Below, one piece after another: positions 13,756 to 24,362 of a stretch of 64,000 nt of DNA. The translations under genes were made by a program, and so were the position numbers. Within the stretch, counting starts at the first letter, position 1. Every line of letters begins with the position of its first letter. This DNA comes from an uncultured bacterium (GTDB taxonomy: Bacteria > Cyanobacteriota > Vampirovibrionia > Gastranaerophilales > Gastranaerophilaceae). The stretch covers positions 62,001-126,000 of the forward strand of contig CACYVN010000007.1 in assembly GCA_902777855.1 (NCBI GenBank). The letters run 5' to 3'. The notes under the pieces were generated by a model. That model was not told where the DNA came from. It searched no databases and saw only the letters and a program-made list of their open reading frames with translations.

Positions 13756-16201
13756 TGAAATTGCAAAAGAACTCGGGAAGCAAAGCAAGGATATTCTTGA
13801 AAAATTAGAAGCAATGGGAATAAAAGGGAAAACCCATTCAAGTACTTTGACTCAAGAGCAAATTAAGAGATTAAAAGATTTTATGGAAAATGGTGCTGCA
13901 AAAGCTAAGCCAAAAGCATTTGTTGTCAAAAAGGCCAAAGTTGAAGAAAAGGAAGCTGCAAAAGTTGCGGCTAAAGAAGAAGCCAAAGAACGTAAGGAAG
14001 AACTTAAAAAAGCCATAGAAAAACCTAAAGTTGATAAGGTTCAAAGACCGCAAATTGAAATAGTAAGACGTTCTGCACCAAAAGCGGCGGTTCAGGTTGT
14101 AGGCAGAGCCGAACGCCCCGAGAGACCGAAAAAATTTGACAAAGACGGTAAGTTTCAGAAACGTGATGGTGAAAAGCCTTCCGGAAAAGATTTTGGCGGG
14201 AAAAAACCGATAGAACGCAGAATTATATCTCAGGATATTTATGAAAATAAAAGTGGCGGGAGCGGAAAATTTGGCGGAAGTAAAAATTCGGGAAAGAAAA
14301 AGGACAAAGGTTTTAATTCCAAAAAAGAAGAACAGGAGATGATTTCTCTTGAAAAAGCTGCTGCTCAGCATCATAAAAAGAGAACTCAAAAAACAGAAGA
14401 AGTTGAGGATGTAAAACAAATAGTTGTTAATCAGGCAATGACTATTGCCGAGTTGTCGGAAAAAATCAGGAAAACTCCTGCAGACATTGTTAAATTTCTT
14501 ATGCTGAATGGAGTTATGGCAACTGTTAACCAACTTATTGATGTTGATGTTATCAAAAAAGTCTGCGCCGAATATGAACTTGAAGTTCTTGATGAAGATT
14601 TGGATGCTTACGTTGAAGAAGAACTGAAAAAAGAAGAAGAAAAGAACGCACTTGCAAATGTTGATAAAAAATTACTTAAAAAGCGTGCACCGGTTATCAG
14701 TATTATGGGTCATGTCGATCATGGTAAAACAACATTGTTAGACAGTATTCGTGCTTCAAAACACAAAATTGTGGCAACTGAAGTCGGTGGAATTACTCAG
14801 TCTATAGGTGCATATACCGTATATGTCGGTGACAAAAATGATAAAAAAATCGTATTTTTGGATACTCCGGGGCACGAAGCATTTACCGAAATGCGTGCAA
14901 GAGGTGCACAGGCAACTGATATTGCAATTCTTGTTGTTGCAGCTGATGATGGCATAATGCCACAAACTATTGAAGCAATTAATCATGCTAAAGCGGCAGA
15001 AATTCCTGTAATTGTTGCAGTTAACAAAATTGATAAGCCGGGTGCAAATCCTGACAAAGTCCTGCAACAATTGACAGAACACGGGCTTGTTCCTGAAGAT
15101 TGGGGCGGAGATACAATTGTAGTGAAGGTTTCAGCATTGCAGGGGACAGGTATTGATGAACTTTTAGAATACATTTTGCTTGTTGCCGATGTTCAGGACC
15201 TTAAAGCAAATCCTAAAGCTGAAGCAACCGGTGTTGTAATTGAGGCTAACTTAGATAAAGGTAAAGGTCCTGTTGCTACACTTTTGGTTCAAAACGGCAC
15301 ATTAAGAGCCGGCAACTGCATTGTTGTAGGTACTGCCTGTGGTCGTGTCCGTGCATTGTTATCAGACAGCGGAGAAAGAATACAAAAAGCAGAACCATCT
15401 ACCCCTGTTGAAATTTTAGGTTTATCTGAAGTTCCTCAGGCCGGTGACAGATTTATGGTTGTTAAAAACGAAAAAGAAATGAAAGCCATAACTGCTGAAA
15501 GACAAGAAAAAGCAAGAGATAAGAGATTAGAAGCAATGCTTCCTGCTCATATCAGAAAAGAAGCAGTTGCAGGTGATGATGCAATACCTCAACTCAACCT
15601 TATTATCAAAGCTAATACAAACGGTTCTGCAGAAGCCGTTTCACAGGCTATTGCACAGGTTGAGTCAAAAGAAATTTCAACAAAAATCATTCACGTTGGT
15701 GTCGGTGATATCTCGGAAGCCGATGTAATGCTCGCTGCAGCATCAAATGCCCTTATCTTAGGCTTTACCGTAAAAGAGGATTCAAATGCTCTTGCGGCTG
15801 CTGAAAGAGAAAAGGTTACAATCAAAAAATATGATATTATTTATCAATTACTTGAAGATATTGAAAAAACTCTGTTATCACTTCTTGATCCTGAAATTAA
15901 AGAAGTTGAACTTGGTAAAGCGGAAGTCAGACAAGTATTCAATATCGGGAAAACAGGTAAAATCGCAGGATGTTATGTCCTTGAAGGTAAAATTGTTCGT
16001 GATAAGAATGCTGTCATTTTGCGTGACGGTGTTGAAATCTATAAAGGAGCAATTGAACAGCTTAAACGATTTAAAGATGATGTTAAAGAAGTTGCACAGG
16101 GGTTTGAATGCGGTATTTCTTTCGGTAAATTTAATGACTTGCAGGAAGGCGATATAATTCAGGTTTCGACAACAGAAGAAATTGAAAGAACATCTTTATA
16201 A
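13730..16201 (+). CDS. infB: Translation initiation factor IF-2
   Basis: An 823-residue IF-2. An N-terminal IF2N domain (residues 1-50, [20 protein letters not shown]) and a long Lys/Glu-rich, partly Gly-rich linker precede a second IF2N copy (about 235-290), then the GTPase (G1 GHVDHGKTT about 327-335, [12 protein letters not shown]) and C-terminal domains. IF-2 delivers initiator tRNA and drives subunit joining. It overlaps the 3' end of ylxR. Monocistronic after that; no rbfA or truB follows. Confidence 0.97.
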   Translation: MSYETKRISEIAKELGKQSKDILEKLEAMGIKGKTHSSTLTQEQIKRLKDFMENGAAKAKPKAFVVKKAKVEEKEAAKVAAKEEAKERKEELKKAIEKPKVDKVQRPQIEIVRRSAPKAAVQVVGRAERPERPKKFDKDGKFQKRDGEKPSGKDFGGKKPIERRIISQDIYENKSGGSGKFGGSKNSGKKKDKGFNSKKEEQEMISLEKAAAQHHKKRTQKTEEVEDVKQIVVNQAMTIAELSEKIRKTPADIVKFLMLNGVMATVNQLIDVDVIKKVCAEYELEVLDEDLDAYVEEELKKEEEKNALANVDKKLLKKRAPVISIMGHVDHGKTTLLDSIRASKHKIVATEVGGITQSIGAYTVYVGDKNDKKIVFLDTPGHEAFTEMRARGAQATDIAILVVAADDGIMPQTIEAINHAKAAEIPVIVAVNKIDKPGANPDKVLQQLTEHGLVPEDWGGDTIVVKVSALQGTGIDELLEYILLVADVQDLKANPKAEATGVVIEANLDKGKGPVATLLVQNGTLRAGNCIVVGTACGRVRALLSDSGERIQKAEPSTPVEILGLSEVPQAGDRFMVVKNEKEMKAITAERQEKARDKRLEAMLPAHIRKEAVAGDDAIPQLNLIIKANTNGSAEAVSQAIAQVESKEISTKIIHVGVGDISEADVMLAAASNALILGFTVKEDSNALAAAEREKVTIKKYDIIYQLLEDIEKTLLSLLDPEIKEVELGKAEVRQVFNIGKTGKIAGCYVLEGKIVRDKNAVILRDGVEIYKGAIEQLKRFKDDVKEVAQGFECGISFGKFNDLQEGDIIQVSTTEEIERTSL

Positions 16202-16323
16202 AAGATTTTTGGCTAAGTCCTTTTAATGACAAAATATTTTTCTTAACAAATATTTACTTAACACTTAATTTAGGCAATATTTTATTTTTTGGGTTTTTGT
16301 TATAATGAACATAAAGGTTAAGT

Positions 16324-17145
16324 GTGATGATAAGTAAAATATCTTTTGCAGACAACAAGAAATATTATCTTAATAACGCCCCTTTAGGAGTAAATAAAGA
16401 GGCATCAAGTTTTACACACTCATACCTGGAGCATTCGGATTTAACCTTAAAACAAAAAGCAACAGTTTTAGGAACTTCGGCAATAGGTTTAGCTATACCT
16501 TTGGCATTTTTCAGCAAAAAAGCGGGTTTTAGTCTGAATCCTGCAAAAATATTAAGAACTCCAATTAAAGATTGGGCATTATTTAAATATAAGCCGTTAG
16601 ATAAAGTTGTTGATTATGGTGCCATTCCGATTGTATCAATGGCTACCGGTTCTGTTGCCGGAGGTTTTGCCGGCGGAGTTTTAGTAGACAAAGATAATAC
16701 AAAGGCTAAAAAACGTGAAGTCTTAAGTCAATTGCTCGGAGATGTTATTGTTCCGATTACTTGTGTATGGTCAGGTGCTAAAGTATTTAAACATTTTGAA
16801 AAAACTTTGCAAAAAATAATGCCTAAAATCTCAAAAGAAAATAAATTCGCAAAAGTATTTAATGCAATAAGTGAAAATATTCCAAATGCGGCTGCAACTT
16901 TGGGTTCTTTGGGGGTTGGAATTATTGCAGGAAACAAAGTTTCTAATGAAATCAATGAAAAGTTATATAATATGAAAGTAGAACGAGGGATTAAAGCAAC
17001 AGATTTTGCTCCACACGTTGATGATTTGTGCATGTCAATTTCAATGGTAAATGAAGGTTCAACCTTTGGAACTTTATTAGGCAGAGTTATACCGCTGGCA
17101 CTTTTGGTCCCCGGATATGAAACAGGTACGGCAAGAGAAAAGTAA
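16324..17145 (+). CDS. Hypothetical membrane protein
   Basis: A 273-residue protein with about four hydrophobic segments (46-63, 100-122, 192-207, 250-264), several Gly-rich (GSVAGGFAGGVL, LGSLGVGIIAG). No signal peptide: the first 40 residues are polar and begin MISKISFADNKKYY. A TATAAT lies at 16299-16304 and TTAAC repeats lie upstream. The Gly-rich helices suggest packed membrane helices. Family not recognised. Confidence 0.6.
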   Translation: MMISKISFADNKKYYLNNAPLGVNKEASSFTHSYLEHSDLTLKQKATVLGTSAIGLAIPLAFFSKKAGFSLNPAKILRTPIKDWALFKYKPLDKVVDYGAIPIVSMATGSVAGGFAGGVLVDKDNTKAKKREVLSQLLGDVIVPITCVWSGAKVFKHFEKTLQKIMPKISKENKFAKVFNAISENIPNAAATLGSLGVGIIAGNKVSNEINEKLYNMKVERGIKATDFAPHVDDLCMSISMVNEGSTFGTLLGRVIPLALLVPGYETGTAREK

Positions 17146-17170
17146 GACTTTTCTCTTTACATAATAACTA

Positions 17171-17510
17171 TTATCGGCCTGTTCGTTCTTTCTCTTTTCT
17201 TGCGATGAAAAGAGAAAGAACGAACCAAGAAAGAGAAAATACGCTGTCTCACTGCAATGCCTGACGGCATCGCTCCGCTCGCCAATTATACGTCTATAGC
17301 GTTAATACGTTTTTGTCCTAACGGACAAAAATCAATCAGGCGCCTAAAAAACGGCGCCTTTGATAATAATCTTTCAAACGCGCGGCGTAGTTTTAGCCGC
17401 GCTTTACCGCTTTAGCGGTCTTATGCCGCCGAAGGCGGTATTGTACCTCAGCGTGTTTTTCTTTTCTCTTCACTTTTCTTTTTGCGTCGCAATCAAAAAG
17501 AAAAGTGAAC
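17171..17510. repeat. Cluster of eight hairpins flanked by two long inverted repeats
   Basis: This 456-base gene gap holds no plausible gene but a row of palindromes: 17181-17225 (19-bp stem), 17257-17270, 17311-17331, 17338-17359 (AGGCGCC stem), 17380-17402 (GCGCGGC stem), 17406-17419, 17426-17438 and 17469-17509 (16-bp stem). The inner hairpins are GC-rich in an AT-rich genome and the outer two are polypurine/polypyrimidine. A half copy of the last lies near 52068. Confidence 0.75.
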
Positions 17511-17601
17511 TAATATAAATATCTTATCGAGATATTCACATAATAGTTATTATGTATGTTTCATGCTAAAATGTTATCACCAAACATTTTAGAGGTGTTT
17601 T

Positions 17602-20600
17602 ATGAAGATTAAATTTAATTTCAAAAAAACAGGCATAGTATTTGGTTCTGTTCTTGTTGGATTATATATAATATTTTTGGCTTTACCTTTGGTATTGTCA
17701 CCGTTAGTAAATTCATATTGCAGTCAAATAGAACAGCTTATTAAAATTTCAACAGGCTTAGAAGCTAATATTGAGGGACTCGGAGTAACAACTTCTCCAA
17801 AATTAGCTGTCGGGGTAAAGGTGAAAGAATTTTTACTTTTTGTTCCGAATGATAAAACACCTGTAATTGACCTTGATGATGCAAAAGCAGATTTGAGACT
17901 GTTGCCTTTAATAGCAAAACAACTTCGTTTTGGCAATATCACTGCTGAAGATGTCAATATTAATATTGTTTTGAAAAAAGACGGAATGCCTGAAATTTTA
18001 GATTATCTCCCCGAACAAAATGAAGAAGCCGAACAAATGATGAACTCCTTGCCGTTTGGGTTAAAATTGTCAAATCATTTGCCGAATATTAAACTCGACG
18101 AGTATGAACTGACTTTTATTGATAAAAATACCTCAAAAAAATATTTTATCGATGGTGATGATATAAAAATAACAGATTTTATTCTTGATAAAAAAGTTAA
18201 AATTGTAACCGACGGGCAAATTGTTTTTGATAAAAAAGTAATTGCGAATTATGATATCAAAATTTTTAATAAAATTATGCCGGATTTGCAGTTAGATGAT
18301 TTGATATTCCCAAAAGAAATTCAAATCGGACAGGATAAAACAACGCAAAAAGATTTTAAAATAAACATATTAGAAATATTAGATGCAATAGACAAAAATG
18401 GTTTGAAGGCTGATTTAAACTGTGACATTAAAACCTCAGGAACATTCAAAAATCCTGTTCAAAAAGGTACTTTTGAACTTGTGGGAATGAGTGTTAAGTC
18501 CGGAGGGAAACAATTGCCGGAGAGTTATGCAAAATTTATATTCAAAGGTGACGAATCAGATATTGATGCCATTTTTTATACCTCTGATGACATTGAGGAA
18601 AAAACACACATTATGGGCAATATCAAATCAGGTAAAAATCGTTCGATAGACCTTACTCTGCGTTCAAATGCAAAATTTAATAACATAATAAGGCTGATTG
18701 ACAGTATTGCTCAGTCGTTTGGAAAGAACGATTTGAAAACAATTACGGCAACAGGTGGAATTGATGCTGATTTTAATATAAAATCCGACCTCAAAAACAT
18801 AACTTCAACAGGTTATTTAAAAATTCCGTCAGCATCATTACTATATGGGCTTTACAATGTTTCAGTCAATAATATCAACGCAGATGTTGATATGAATAAT
18901 AACAACATAAATATCAAAAATCTTGGCTTTTCAGTGATGGGACATCCTTTAAAAGCAGTTGGAACCATATCTTCTGACGCAATCGCAGATTTGAAAATAA
19001 TTGCTGATAAATTATCAATCAAAGGACTTGTCGGAGTTGCAGGACAAGTCGGACTTTTAAAAGAAAATAATTTCAATTCAGGTACTTTATCTCTAAATGC
19101 AGTTATTAAAGGTGTTTTAACTGAAATAAAACCTGATGTTACTTTGAGTGTAAATAATATAGATATATATAATAAACCTATGCAGTTAAGGCTTATATTG
19201 AATAAAGCCATTGTGAAACTGTTATTGTCAAAAGACAGCCTGAACGGTGATATTGATGTAAATACACTAAAATTAAAAAATGATTTGGCGTCTGTTTCTG
19301 TTCCGAATGCGCAGATTTCTGTTAATCCTAAAGATATAAATATCAAAAACTCGGTTGTAATGATAAACAATTCAAAAGTTAATGTGAGCGGAGATGTCAA
19401 AGATTATTCAAATCCCAACCTAAATATGAATATAACGGCAAAAGGTGATTTGGCATCCGCAGATGTAATTGCCTTTGTACCAAAAGAATTAAAATGGATG
19501 TTTACAGGAAAAGGATTAATGCCGTTGAATTTATCTGCAAAAGGTAATGATAAAGTTCAGCATGTTACTTTTGATTTGAGTGCAACTCCAAACGGTTATG
19601 TCAGAATACTTGATATCAACAAGTTAAAGGGTAAAAATACTAAAATCCATACTGATGCAAAGATTGAAAACAATTCTGTTGTTCTTGAAAATTCAGGCAT
19701 TTTTGCCAATACGCAGCGTATTGCAACATTTGACGGCGGGGTAAAAAATCTTTCTAATCCGAATTTGAATATAGATATTTCGGTACCGCAGAATATATCA
19801 TTCCCAATTCCCGGAATGGGCGAACATTCAAATATAACGGCTAACGGTTTAGTTAATCTCGGCGGGAATCCTATGAGTCCAAAACTGAAAGGCAAGGTTA
19901 ATATAAGTGACCTTTCAATAAAAGATATGGATTTTGCATTGACTAATCTTGTGGCGAATCTAAACGGAAAAGGTATCAGTGGTGACGGCACTGCCGATAA
20001 GATGAAATTTGGCGGTATAGTCGGAACAAATTTATCTGCAAATTTTGCTCTTAATGATTTTACCGTATTTAATTTAAATGATATTAAAGCGGAAGCATTT
20101 AACGGTAAAGTGACAGGCAAAGTGACTTATCATATTCCGACATTTGCTTTTGGTGCAGATTTGACAGGCAAAGGTTTAAATTCAACTGATGCGGTTTATG
20201 GCGCAGTCGGAATACCAAAGGCGCTGACAGGGACAATGAATTTTGGGGCAAAATTAACTTCAAAAGGGGTTACTGATACTGAAATTATTAAAAACATGAA
20301 AGGTGATATAGATTTCAGCATTGAAAACGGCAGATTTGTAAGTATCGGAAAACTTGAAAATCTTGTTGCCGCACAAAATATAACAACAATTTCACTTTTA
20401 AAATCTGCGCTTTCAGCACTTACAACAGCATCAAATCTTCAGCAGACAGATAAATTTACACTTATAGATGGTAAAATGACAATGTTAAACGGGAGTGCAA
20501 ATATTAGTTATATCAATGTTTCAGGACCATTAATGTCTTATTATGTAAAAGGGATTTATAACATACTTCAAAATAGTGCAAATCTTGTTATATTAGGCAG

Positions 20601-21234
20601 ATTAGATTCAAAAGTTGTTTCTTATTTAGGTCCGATAGGACAGTTATCGGCAGAAAAATTATTATCATACATCCCGAAATTCGGTGCTTCAACTGCAAAA
20701 TTTTTAAACCTGCTAACTCAAGACCCGCAAAATGAAAAAACAGAACTTATACCTGCTTTGAGTTCAGGCAGTACATCATATAAGGATTTTAAAGTTATTT
20801 TTAACGGCTCAATAGAAAAAGCAACTTCCGTAAAAAGTTTCAAATGGCTTTCTAATTGTGATACAACCCAAATGGACTTAAAACAAGAGGCAAAAAATGC
20901 CGTTACTGCGGTAAAAGAAAATGTAAAAAATCAGGTTGAGGCTACAAAAACACAAGCAAAAAATATTAAAAATAATGTAAATAAAATTGTTGAAACTCAA
21001 AAACAACAGGTTCAGGCAGAGAAACAAGCAGTTGAACAGGCAAAAACAGATATTCAAAACATAAAACAAAATGCAGGCAAAAGTGCAATAAATTTGGGCA
21101 AATTGCTTCAAAATGCCGCATCAAACGCTAATAAAAAAATGGAAATTCCGCAAACAAAAACCGAACAAACCGCACCTGCTGAAACAAAAACTGAAACTTC
21201 AACAGAATCAAAAGAAGAAAAAGCGGCAGAATAA
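17602..21234 (+). CDS. AsmA-like giant periplasmic protein
   Basis: A 1210-residue protein with one N-terminal membrane helix (about residues 10-32), then a very long repetitive beta-rich region of AsmA/TamB/YhdP type (LSIKGLVGVAG, SPKLKGKVNISDLSI, NMKGDIDFSIENGRF). The last 150 residues are a Lys/Gln/Ala-rich coiled coil ending in an acidic tail. Such proteins are thought to form hydrophobic grooves carrying phospholipid between inner and outer membranes. A second family member lies at 49237-52017. The coiled-coil tail is atypical and may contact peptidoglycan or a partner. Confidence 0.8.
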   Translation: MKIKFNFKKTGIVFGSVLVGLYIIFLALPLVLSPLVNSYCSQIEQLIKISTGLEANIEGLGVTTSPKLAVGVKVKEFLLFVPNDKTPVIDLDDAKADLRLLPLIAKQLRFGNITAEDVNINIVLKKDGMPEILDYLPEQNEEAEQMMNSLPFGLKLSNHLPNIKLDEYELTFIDKNTSKKYFIDGDDIKITDFILDKKVKIVTDGQIVFDKKVIANYDIKIFNKIMPDLQLDDLIFPKEIQIGQDKTTQKDFKINILEILDAIDKNGLKADLNCDIKTSGTFKNPVQKGTFELVGMSVKSGGKQLPESYAKFIFKGDESDIDAIFYTSDDIEEKTHIMGNIKSGKNRSIDLTLRSNAKFNNIIRLIDSIAQSFGKNDLKTITATGGIDADFNIKSDLKNITSTGYLKIPSASLLYGLYNVSVNNINADVDMNNNNINIKNLGFSVMGHPLKAVGTISSDAIADLKIIADKLSIKGLVGVAGQVGLLKENNFNSGTLSLNAVIKGVLTEIKPDVTLSVNNIDIYNKPMQLRLILNKAIVKLLLSKDSLNGDIDVNTLKLKNDLASVSVPNAQISVNPKDINIKNSVVMINNSKVNVSGDVKDYSNPNLNMNITAKGDLASADVIAFVPKELKWMFTGKGLMPLNLSAKGNDKVQHVTFDLSATPNGYVRILDINKLKGKNTKIHTDAKIENNSVVLENSGIFANTQRIATFDGGVKNLSNPNLNIDISVPQNISFPIPGMGEHSNITANGLVNLGGNPMSPKLKGKVNISDLSIKDMDFALTNLVANLNGKGISGDGTADKMKFGGIVGTNLSANFALNDFTVFNLNDIKAEAFNGKVTGKVTYHIPTFAFGADLTGKGLNSTDAVYGAVGIPKALTGTMNFGAKLTSKGVTDTEIIKNMKGDIDFSIENGRFVSIGKLENLVAAQNITTISLLKSALSALTTASNLQQTDKFTLIDGKMTMLNGSANISYINVSGPLMSYYVKGIYNILQNSANLVILGRLDSKVVSYLGPIGQLSAEKLLSYIPKFGASTAKFLNLLTQDPQNEKTELIPALSSGSTSYKDFKVIFNGSIEKATSVKSFKWLSNCDTTQMDLKQEAKNAVTAVKENVKNQVEATKTQAKNIKNNVNKIVETQKQQVQAEKQAVEQAKTDIQNIKQNAGKSAINLGKLLQNAASNANKKMEIPQTKTEQTAPAETKTETSTESKEEKAAE

Positions 21235-21293
21235 AACTTAAATTTTATTCATAAAAAGGTGCAAAAAATATATTGTTCTGTTTTAATATTAGC

Positions 21294-21998
21294 ATGGCTA
21301 TTGAAATATTGAGAAAACAACCGCTTACATTTTATACCCAAAACGGAATAAATTTTTTTAAACCGTTCAGAGCCGTTGATAAAAATAAAAATCCTCTTGA
21401 ACTTTCTTGGAATCATAAACCGGATTTTTCTTCAATAACTGCAAAAAGTAAATATAATGATGATATCAGTATTTATAATATAAAAATAGATAAATCAAAA
21501 AATGATTTTAAAGGAGATTCTATTGTTACAACACCTAAAAACAAAGGAATCGGAGAGGTATTAAATTTGGCATCCATAATAACCTTTAAAGAAAATAATT
21601 TTGTTGATTATTCTGTATTTGCATTGCGAAACGCTATTCAGTTTTATGCGAAATACGGATTTAATTTGTTATCATCGAATTTTAATGAGATTATGCATAA
21701 TCTTAAATTTTTAACAAAATTAAAAGATGAAAGATACATTGATACAAGAGAATCGGCAAAATTCTTAATTAATAAAGTTCAGCAAGCACCAAATGATGCA
21801 GAAAAAATAAAATATATTCCTACGGCTAATAATCTTGTAAGTGATTATATAAGGAATCTTGCAAGAGAGGGGGAAAAAATTGATGGAGATGATTTGTATA
21901 ACCATACTCACATGCATTTTTCGACAATAGATACAATAAGAAACAGAGATTATCTCAATGAACTTTTTGATAAACACGAAATTGATTATAAAATATAA
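21294..21998 (+). CDS. Hypothetical protein with GNAT-like core
   Basis: A 235-residue protein. The segment KGIGEVLNLASIITFKEN followed by LRNAIQFYAKYGF resembles the acetyl-CoA-binding motif A and the closing helix-strand of GNAT acetyltransferases. I start at MAIEILRKQP, seven codons into the frame; no strong ribosome-binding site exists. It lies two bases before the aminotransferase gene, so the two are probably cotranscribed. The acetyltransferase assignment is tentative. Confidence 0.5.
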   Translation: MAIEILRKQPLTFYTQNGINFFKPFRAVDKNKNPLELSWNHKPDFSSITAKSKYNDDISIYNIKIDKSKNDFKGDSIVTTPKNKGIGEVLNLASIITFKENNFVDYSVFALRNAIQFYAKYGFNLLSSNFNEIMHNLKFLTKLKDERYIDTRESAKFLINKVQQAPNDAEKIKYIPTANNLVSDYIRNLAREGEKIDGDDLYNHTHMHFSTIDTIRNRDYLNELFDKHEIDYKI

Positions 21999-22000
21999 TT

Positions 22001-23107
22001 ATGAAAATAGATAAATTTAAAGTGGAAGAGTGGTTTAATAAGTATGAGAGCAAGGCAATCTATGACCTTGCAGATACTTGTGTCGAATCTCTTTCTATAA
22101 ATGAGCTTCTAAAAATTACAGATTCTGATACAAAAGAAATTTATTCCCGAAAACTTAACTACGGAGATATTCATGGCTCAAACAGATTAAAAAATGCAAT
22201 TTGCACTCTTTATAAGTCCCAAATTCCGGAAAATATTACAATTACACATGGGGCAATAGGGGCAAATCAACTTGTTATGTTGTCTTTAATAGAACGTGGA
22301 GATAAGGTTGTCTCAATTATCCCGACATATCAGCAGCATTATTCTATCCCAAAATCCATTGGTGCAAATGTAAAAACACTTTTTCTGAAAGAAGAAAATG
22401 ATTGGCTTCCTGATTTGGATGAACTTGAAAATTTCGTAGGAACAGATACAAAAATAATTTGTATGAATAACCCAAATAATCCAACAGGAGCAGTAATTCC
22501 GTATGATATGCTTGAAAAAATTGCCCAAATAGCAAAAAAATCCAATTCATATATACTTTGTGATGAGGTGTACAGAGGACTTGAGCATAACGGACAAATT
22601 TCAAAGTCCATAGCTGATATTTATGATAAAGGAATTTCAACAGGAAGTGTTTCAAAAGTTTTTTCACTCGCCGGGCTGCGTCTTGGCTGGATTACAGCGC
22701 CTGCTGAAGTTATAAAAGACATTAATCATCAAAGAGAATATAATACAATAAGCGTTGGAATTTTAGATGATTATTTTGCTTCGCTTGCCATAGAAAATAA
22801 AGACAAAATTATAAAAAGGAATCTAAATAAAATTTTGGAAGGGAAAAAAGTTTTAAAAGACTGGCTTGAAATTGAAAACTATTGTCATTGTGTTATTCCT
22901 CAGGGCGGAACAACCGCATTTGTGGGTTATGATATCGGGGTAAATTCCGCCGATTTGTGCAGGAAACTTCAACTTGATACGGGTGTGATGATTCTCCCCG
23001 GCGAAACTATGGAACTTGACGGATATTTGCGTATCGGATATGGAAATAATCCTGACAAATTAAAACAGGCGCTTAACATCTTTTCAAACTGGCTTAAACT
23101 ACAATAA
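22001..23107 (+). CDS. PLP-dependent aminotransferase, class I/II
   Basis: A 368-residue fold-type I enzyme. It has NNPNNPTGAVIP, CDEVYRG (the Asp that pairs with the pyridine nitrogen) and SVSKVFSLAGLRLGWI with the Schiff-base Lys, plus a C-terminal Arg region (GYLRIGYGNN). It transfers amino groups between an amino acid and a keto acid; the exact substrate is not readable. It begins two bases after the GNAT-like gene. A terminator follows. Confidence 0.9.
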   Translation: MKIDKFKVEEWFNKYESKAIYDLADTCVESLSINELLKITDSDTKEIYSRKLNYGDIHGSNRLKNAICTLYKSQIPENITITHGAIGANQLVMLSLIERGDKVVSIIPTYQQHYSIPKSIGANVKTLFLKEENDWLPDLDELENFVGTDTKIICMNNPNNPTGAVIPYDMLEKIAQIAKKSNSYILCDEVYRGLEHNGQISKSIADIYDKGISTGSVSKVFSLAGLRLGWITAPAEVIKDINHQREYNTISVGILDDYFASLAIENKDKIIKRNLNKILEGKKVLKDWLEIENYCHCVIPQGGTTAFVGYDIGVNSADLCRKLQLDTGVMILPGETMELDGYLRIGYGNNPDKLKQALNIFSNWLKLQ

Positions 23108-23149
23108 ACCCTTACTTCCCATGATGCTGAAGTAAGGGTTGAAATTTTT
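23108..23149 (+). terminator. Intrinsic terminator after the aminotransferase
   Basis: ACCCTTACTTC/GAAGTAAGGGT, an 11-bp stem with a 10-base loop, then AAATTTTTA. Confidence 0.85.
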
Positions 23150-23166
23150 ATATTTTGGCTTAAATC

Positions 23167-23370
23167 TTAGTTATTGCTGAGAACTAATCTTAATGTGGCC
23201 AAACTTTCAATTGAAAACATAACGTGGCGATTGTGTTGTTCTTCTGATATATCAAAAATTCTGATAATTCTCTGGATTTCTGCCAAATCTTTAAATGAAT
23301 CAATTTTATATACGTTTTCAATAGGGTCTGAAACCACTGACATCATTGCATTTAATTCTTGTTCTTTCAT
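23167..23370 (-). CDS. Hypothetical 67-residue protein
   Basis: A small protein MKEQELNAMMSVVSD...SLATLRLVLSNN, acidic in the first half. A GGAAAGAGGA purine stretch precedes the ATG. Just upstream is a roughly 60-base element nearly identical to one at 42480-42541, probably a shared promoter. That transcription signal is the best evidence for the gene. Function unknown. Confidence 0.5.
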   Translation of the reverse strand: MKEQELNAMMSVVSDPIENVYKIDSFKDLAEIQRIIRIFDISEEQHNRHVMFSIESLATLRLVLSNN

Positions 23371-23397
23371 AATAACCGAGTATCCTCTTTCCTATAT

Positions 23398-23460
23398 ACA
23401 TTTATATAAAGTATTTTTTTTTATGAGAATTGCCTTTTTAAGTTCATGATTGTTAACATG
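23398..23460 (-). promoter_or_regulatory. Shared promoter-like element, copy 1
   Basis: On the minus strand: TGTTAACA, then AAAAAGGCAATTCTCA, then AATACTTTATATAAATG, reaching to about 28 bases before the start of the 67-residue gene. The same three blocks with nearly the same spacing occur on the plus strand at 42480-42541. Probably a regulated promoter with an operator (TTAAC repeats). Confidence 0.55.
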
Positions 23461-23535
23461 TCTTAACATAAAATTAAAAATATAAATATTGGCGCAAAAA
23501 ATCAGTTTTTGTGTTTTATAGATTTCAGGAGTAAT

Positions 23536-24288
23536 ATGTTAAAGATAATCAAAAACTTTTTGAATAAAAAGCCTACAAGGCATAATCTCGGTTACAGGAT
23601 AATTCCGTTAGGTTCATATTGTCTGCCCAGAGTTATTTCAACGTTAAGCATGCTAAAACCAAGAAAAGCATCAGGCGAAAAGACTCTGCCGTTTGATTTG
23701 GGGTTCTTTTGGAATATTGACGGTATTATTGATACTCTGGATAATGAATTTAAAACTTTTTATGATGATATAGAACTTGGTCATTTGAACCATGATAAAA
23801 CAAGAGATTTAGAGGTGCTATTTGATTTTAACCCACAGGCAAAACATTGGGTAAGTGAAAAATTAAGTGCGGTCTTTAATCACGAATATATGATGACAAG
23901 CAAAGAGGAATTTAGGTCCCGTTATGACAAAAGAATTGAAAATTTCTATGAATATCTGAAAGATGAAAGATATGAATTATATTTCTTAATTGCATCATTT
24001 AATGAAGTAAAATTATCACAAATAAACAGACTTAAAAGTATAATAAACAGGTACAGAAGTAAAAATAGTTATAATATAATAATTATCAATCAATGTGCGC
24101 ATTCGTATAAAATCCACGAAAAAAATGTATATGTAATAGATGAAATTGATGATACATTTGACAAAATGCTGAGAGCAAATAACACAAACTGGGCAGAAGC
24201 ACTAAAAAGGAAGGAAGTATTTCCTGATGCTCAAAAATTCTATGATGACGTAGCGGATAATTTGAAGAAAATAATATTAAAAATATAA
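23536..24288 (+). CDS. DUF1796-type putative papain-like cysteine peptidase
   Basis: A 250-residue protein starting MLKIIKNFL after CAGGAG. The opening IIPLGSYCLPRVISTLSM with LPFDLGFFWN matches the DUF1796 pattern (G-S-x-C followed by PFD[WL]), whose members are predicted papain-like peptidases with Cys nucleophile, here C in GSYC. Candidate partners are a later His (FNHEY) and Asn/Asp. Members often lie near polysaccharide genes; lpx genes are adjacent but convergent. The family name is from recall; activity is untested. Confidence 0.65.
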   Translation: MLKIIKNFLNKKPTRHNLGYRIIPLGSYCLPRVISTLSMLKPRKASGEKTLPFDLGFFWNIDGIIDTLDNEFKTFYDDIELGHLNHDKTRDLEVLFDFNPQAKHWVSEKLSAVFNHEYMMTSKEEFRSRYDKRIENFYEYLKDERYELYFLIASFNEVKLSQINRLKSIINRYRSKNSYNIIIINQCAHSYKIHEKNVYVIDEIDDTFDKMLRANNTNWAEALKRKEVFPDAQKFYDDVADNLKKIILKI

Positions 24289-24291
24289 AAT

Positions 24292-24355
24292 AAAAGTGCC
24301 AAAATTTTTTCATTCTAAATTTATTTCAGAATCTTAAAATTTTGACACTTTTTAA
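24292..24355. terminator. Bidirectional terminator carrying a palindromic insert
   Basis: AAAAGTGCCAAAATTTT (24292-24308) pairs with AAAATTTTGACACTTTT (from 24336). The loop is the palindrome CATTCTAAATTTATTTCAGA plus ATCTT, related to those at 8232 and 59135. It separates convergent genes. Confidence 0.8.
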
Positions 24356-24362
24356 TAAATCA

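Noticed and set aside
17171-17178. TTATCGGC, reverse complement of a sigma-28 -10, in the hairpin cluster
   Set aside because: There is no TAAA-like -35 at the right distance and no gene downstream on that strand.
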